NCBI GenBank assembly: GCA_050010255.1 | Contig: JBEKLJ010000126.1 | Location: forward strand, 1-10,254 | Length of the DNA stretch: 10,254 nucleotides | Direction: 5' to 3' | Source: JBEKLJ01 sp050010255 | GTDB lineage: Bacteria; Acidobacteriota; Terriglobia; Bryobacterales; Bryobacteraceae | Shown here: positions 7,318 through 10,254 of the stretch, piece by piece | Layout of the letters: every line of letters starts with the position of its first letter | How positions within the stretch are numbered: the stretch's first letter is position 1 | Notes under the pieces: generated by a model | What the model saw: only the letters and a program-made list of their open reading frames with translations | The model's database searches: none | Told to the model about the DNA's origin: nothing | Program-made: the position numbers and the translations under genes

Positions 7318-8076
7318 GTGTCAGCCGACACAGCCATCCGGGCAGTGGATCTGACGAAGAAATTCGCCTCCGGCGCCGATGAACTAGTAGTGTTTGAGCG
7401 CTTGAACCTGGAAGTCGCGCGCGGGGAGCGGCTGGCTCTGGTCGGCGAATCCGGCACTGGCAAGTCTACGTTGTTGCATTTATTGGGCGCTCTGGACCGG
7501 CCCACCGACGGCACGATATTCTTCGGGACTAAACAGATCACGGCGCTGCCCGATCCGGAACTGGCGGAATTCCGCAATCGGGAAGTCGGCTTTGTCTGGC
7601 AGACGCACTACTTGCTGCCGGAATTCACGGCCCTGGAGAACGTGATGATGCCGCTGCTGATCCGGGGCCAGTCCCGTGCGGAAGCCGCTCCGGCGTCGCT
7701 GGCCAGGCTGGATGAGGTCGGTCTGAAGGCCCGCAGCCATCACCGCGCGGGGGAATTATCGGGCGGGGAGCAGCAGCGGGTGGTACTGGCCCGGGCGCTG
7801 GTCGGAAAACCGCAGTTCCTGCTGGCGGACGAGCCCACGGGGAATCTGGACCACCGCACCGGGGAGATGATTATCGGCCTGCTGGCCGAACTGCACCGCG
7901 TGCACCGGCTCACGTCGGTCTACGTGACACACAGTCTTTCGTTTGCCAGGCGGTGCGATCGGGTCCTCAAGCTGGAGGCGGGAGCCTTGATCCCGGAGCC
8001 GGCGCCGGCGGCAGTCCCCGGCCCGGCGGCGGAGCCGGATGCGGCGAGCCTTCTAGGCGGAGACAGCTATGTTTGA
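7318..8076 (+). CDS. LolD/MacB-type ABC transporter ATP-binding protein
   Basis: The 252-residue cytoplasmic ATPase has every motif of an active ABC subunit: Walker A GESGTGKST (43-51), Q-loop Gln95 in FVWQTHYLLPEFTALENV, signature LSGGEQQR (147-154), Walker B FLLADEP with Asp171-Glu172, D-loop NLD (176-178) and switch His205. The HYLLPEFTALENVMMPLL stretch and the overall length match the LolD/MacB/FtsE group, which drives FtsX-fold permeases in lipoprotein release or mechanotransmission. Residues 226-240 form a Pro/Ala-rich tail beyond the usual domain end. No permease lies in the same operon. The only one nearby is the divergent ADOP gene, whose start is 233 bp away, so pairing with it is plausible but unproven. 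The GTG start has a strong purine-rich ribosome site. The gene's end overlaps the clpC start by 8 bp in another frame, which suggests coupled translation. The family call is firm; a true LolD role is uncertain. Confidence 0.9.
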   Translation: MSADTAIRAVDLTKKFASGADELVVFERLNLEVARGERLALVGESGTGKSTLLHLLGALDRPTDGTIFFGTKQITALPDPELAEFRNREVGFVWQTHYLLPEFTALENVMMPLLIRGQSRAEAAPASLARLDEVGLKARSHHRAGELSGGEQQRVVLARALVGKPQFLLADEPTGNLDHRTGEMIIGLLAELHRVHRLTSVYVTHSLSFARRCDRVLKLEAGALIPEPAPAAVPGPAAEPDAASLLGGDSYV

Positions 8077-10254
8077 ACGATACACGGAAAAGGCCCGGCG
8101 CGTGATCTTCTTCGCGCGGTACGAGGCCAGCCAGTTCGGCAGCCAGAACATCGAGAGTGAGCACCTGTTGCTGGGCCTGCTGCGGGAAGACAAGGCGCTG
8201 GCGAACCGGTTCCTGCGGTCCCCGGCGCAGTTTGAGTCGATCCGGAAGCAGATCGAAGGTCGCACCACGGTTCGCGAGAAGGTCTCGACGTCGGTTGAGC
8301 TGCCGCTCAGCCCGGAGTGCAAGAGCGTGCTGGCCTGGGCCGCCGAGGAGGCCGAGCGGCTGAATCACAAGCACATCGGCACCGAGCACCTGCTGCTGGG
8401 GCTGCTGCGAGCGGAAAAGTGCTTCGCCGCCGAGATCCTGCACGAGCGCGGGCTGCGGCTGGCGGCCGTGCGCGAGGAGATCTCGCGAAGCACCTCCGAG
8501 AAGATGACCTCGAGCCGGCCCAAGGAGAGCTCGCTGCTCTCCGAGTTCAGCCGCGACCTGACGCAGTCGGCGCTCGACGACCTGCTCGACCCGCTGATCG
8601 GCCGCGACTTCGAGCTGGAGCGCGTGATTCAGATTCTGTGCCGCCGCACCAAGAACAACCCCGTGCTCATCGGCGAGCCCGGGGTCGGAAAGACCGCCAT
8701 CGTCGAGGGCATGGCGCAGAGGATCGCCGAGGGCGACGTGCCGTCGTTCCTCTCCGACAAGCGCATCCTGGCGCTGGATCTTTCACTCATCGTCGCCGGG
8801 ACCAAGTACCGCGGCCAGTTCGAGGAGCGGTTGAAGACCATCATGAAGGAGCTGATCGAGAACCAGAACGCCATCATCTTCATCGATGAGCTGCACACGC
8901 TGGTGGGGGCCGGCTCGGCCGAAGGCTCGCTGGACGCGGCCAACATTCTCAAGCCCGCGCTGTCGCGCGGCGAGATCCAGTGCATCGGCGCGACCACGCC
9001 GGCCGAGTACCGCAAGTCGATCGAGAAGGACCGCTCGCTCGAGCGCCGCTTCCAGGCGGTGAAGGTCCCGCCGCCTACCGAGGCCGACGCCGTCAAGATC
9101 CTGCGCGGCATCAAGGAGCGCTACGAGAAGTTCCACGCCGTCGCTTACACCGACGACGCCATCGAGACCGCCGTCTTCACCTCGACGCGGTTCATCCCGG
9201 ACCGCTTCCTGCCCGACAAGGCCATCGACCTGATGGACGAGGCCGGGGCGCGCGTGAAGCTGCGCCAGACCACGCTGCCCTCCGAGGTGTCCGAGATCCA
9301 GAAGCGCATCAAGTTCATCGTCCACCGGATGGAGAACGCCATCGCCAACCACGAGTTCGAGAAGGCCCGCTTCTACTCCGACGAGGAGCGCAAGGAGCGC
9401 GAGAACCTGCGGCAGCTCCGCGAGCGCTTCAACCTGGACGACACCTCCACGGGCGTGGTCACCAAGGACGACATCGAGGACGTGGTGGCGCGCTGGACCG
9501 GCGTGCCCATGACCTCCATCAAGGAAGAGGAAGTCAGCAAGCTGCTGCGCATCGAGGAGGAGCTGCACAAGCGGGTCATCAGCCAGGACAAGGCCATCGG
9601 CGCGCTGGCCCGCGCCATCCGCCGCTCGCGCGCGGGCCTGAAGTCGCCCAAGCGCCCGGCCGGCTCGTTCCTGTTCCTGGGCCCCACCGGCGTCGGCAAG
9701 ACCGAGGTCGCCCGCGCCCTGGCCGAGTTCCTCTTCGGCAGCGAGAAGTCGTTGGTGCGCTTCGACATGTCCGAGTTCATGGAGAAGCACTCGGTCTCCA
9801 AGCTCATCGGCTCGCCCCCGGGCTACGTGGGCTACGAGGAAGGCGGGCAGTTGACCGAGCGCGTCAAGCGCCAGCCCTACTCGGTGATCCTGCTGGACGA
9901 GATCGAGAAGGCGCACCCGGACGTCTACAACATCCTGCTGCAAGTCTTTGAAGACGGCCAGTTGACCGACGGCATCGGCAACACGGTCGATTTCAAGAAC
10001 ACCATCGTCATCATGACCTCCAACCTCGGCGCCCGCTTCCTGGAGAAGAAGCACGGCATGGGCTTCTCGGCGCCGGATGGGCAGGGCATTCCGCAGAAGG
10101 TCGAGGACCTGGTGATGACCGAGGTGAAGCGCGCCTTCAACCCCGAGTTCCTCAACCGGCTGGACGAGGTGATCCTGTTCCAGTCGCTCACCGACGAGGA
10201 CCTGCTGAAGATCGTGGGCCTGCTGGTGGGCCAGATCAACCAGAACCTCGAGGC
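8069..10254 (+). CDS. clpC: ATP-dependent Clp protease ATP-binding subunit ClpC (3' end outside window)
   Basis: This is an AAA+ unfoldase that feeds proteins to ClpP in the cytoplasm. There are 728 visible codons and no stop; the family is usually about 810-850 residues, so roughly the last 100 are missing. Two Clp_N repeats (about 1-65 and 76-130) each carry EHLLLGLLR. D1 has Walker A GEPGVGKT (202-209), pore loop GTKYRG with Tyr247, Walker B FIDE with Asp273, and RSLERRF (322-328). The middle domain with a UVR-like HRMENAIANHEFEKARFYSDE (from about 409 to 460) marks ClpC rather than ClpA or ClpB. D2 has Walker A GPTGVGKT (538-545), pore loop GSPPGYVGY (581-589), Walker B with Asp610-Glu611, and FNPEFLNRLDE (690-700). 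GMGF (663-666) sits where ClpP-contacting loops carry a G-F tripeptide. ATG 8069 follows GGCGGAGA and lies inside the 3' end of the ATPase gene, so it is probably co-transcribed and translationally coupled. Confidence 0.97.
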   Translation, partial: MFERYTEKARRVIFFARYEASQFGSQNIESEHLLLGLLREDKALANRFLRSPAQFESIRKQIEGRTTVREKVSTSVELPLSPECKSVLAWAAEEAERLNHKHIGTEHLLLGLLRAEKCFAAEILHERGLRLAAVREEISRSTSEKMTSSRPKESSLLSEFSRDLTQSALDDLLDPLIGRDFELERVIQILCRRTKNNPVLIGEPGVGKTAIVEGMAQRIAEGDVPSFLSDKRILALDLSLIVAGTKYRGQFEERLKTIMKELIENQNAIIFIDELHTLVGAGSAEGSLDAANILKPALSRGEIQCIGATTPAEYRKSIEKDRSLERRFQAVKVPPPTEADAVKILRGIKERYEKFHAVAYTDDAIETAVFTSTRFIPDRFLPDKAIDLMDEAGARVKLRQTTLPSEVSEIQKRIKFIVHRMENAIANHEFEKARFYSDEERKERENLRQLRERFNLDDTSTGVVTKDDIEDVVARWTGVPMTSIKEEEVSKLLRIEEELHKRVISQDKAIGALARAIRRSRAGLKSPKRPAGSFLFLGPTGVGKTEVARALAEFLFGSEKSLVRFDMSEFMEKHSVSKLIGSPPGYVGYEEGGQLTERVKRQPYSVILLDEIEKAHPDVYNILLQVFEDGQLTDGIGNTVDFKNTIVIMTSNLGARFLEKKHGMGFSAPDGQGIPQKVEDLVMTEVKRAFNPEFLNRLDEVILFQSLTDEDLLKIVGLLVGQINQNLE

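Noticed and set aside
8783..10054. Long open frame on the minus strand opposite clpC (423 codons)
   Set aside because: The plus strand is unmistakable ClpC. The antisense frame is open because third positions are almost all G or C, and its product is low-complexity Leu/Val/Asp/Gly-rich sequence with no domain.

Overview
The window is GC-rich DNA (by eye about two thirds G+C), densely coded, and most likely comes from an Acidobacteriota genome, probably near Bryobacterales/Solibacterales. The best evidence is a full-length duplicated FtsX/MacB-type permease of the acidobacterial ADOP type, next to a LolD-like ATPase and a ClpC of the usual double-Clp_N form. No rRNA, tRNA, CRISPR array, transposase or phage gene is visible.

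Layout. Positions 1-339 (+) hold the C-terminal end of a coiled-coil protein made of a near-perfect 126-bp tandem repeat (42 residues, six heptads). The non-coding gap that follows carries a 21-bp inverted repeat (421-441 / 483-503) with CTAG at both ends, resembling a small MITE or a structure between convergent genes. On the minus strand, 4397 to 499 is a two-gene glycosyltransferase operon. It comprises an 848-residue protein with two complete GT4 (GT-B fold) domains in one reading frame, then a GT2 (GT-A fold) enzyme with a C-terminal beta-rich add-on, joined by a one-base TGATG overlap. A good sigma70-type promoter (4474-4502) lies in the 215-bp gap before it. This looks like the end of a surface-polysaccharide (exopolysaccharide or O-antigen) locus, and the coiled-coil tail at the left edge fits that setting.

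Positions 7084 to 4613 (minus) encode the 823-residue ADOP permease. It is divergent from a LolD-like ABC ATPase (7318-8076, +), whose end overlaps by 8 bp the start of clpC (8069 to the right edge, +, truncated). The 233-bp divergent region carries a strong 13-bp stem-loop (7126-7157).

How the genes may work together. The three glycosyltransferase domains probably add successive sugars to a lipid-linked or surface glycan. The ATPase and the permease could form a MacB/LolCDE-like envelope complex, but they are divergently transcribed and the pairing is inferred. ClpC would work with ClpP in protein quality control. No clearly new system is present. The most unusual points are the GT4-GT4 fusion, the ATPase-clpC translational coupling, the CTAG-bounded inverted repeat and the recent coiled-coil duplication.
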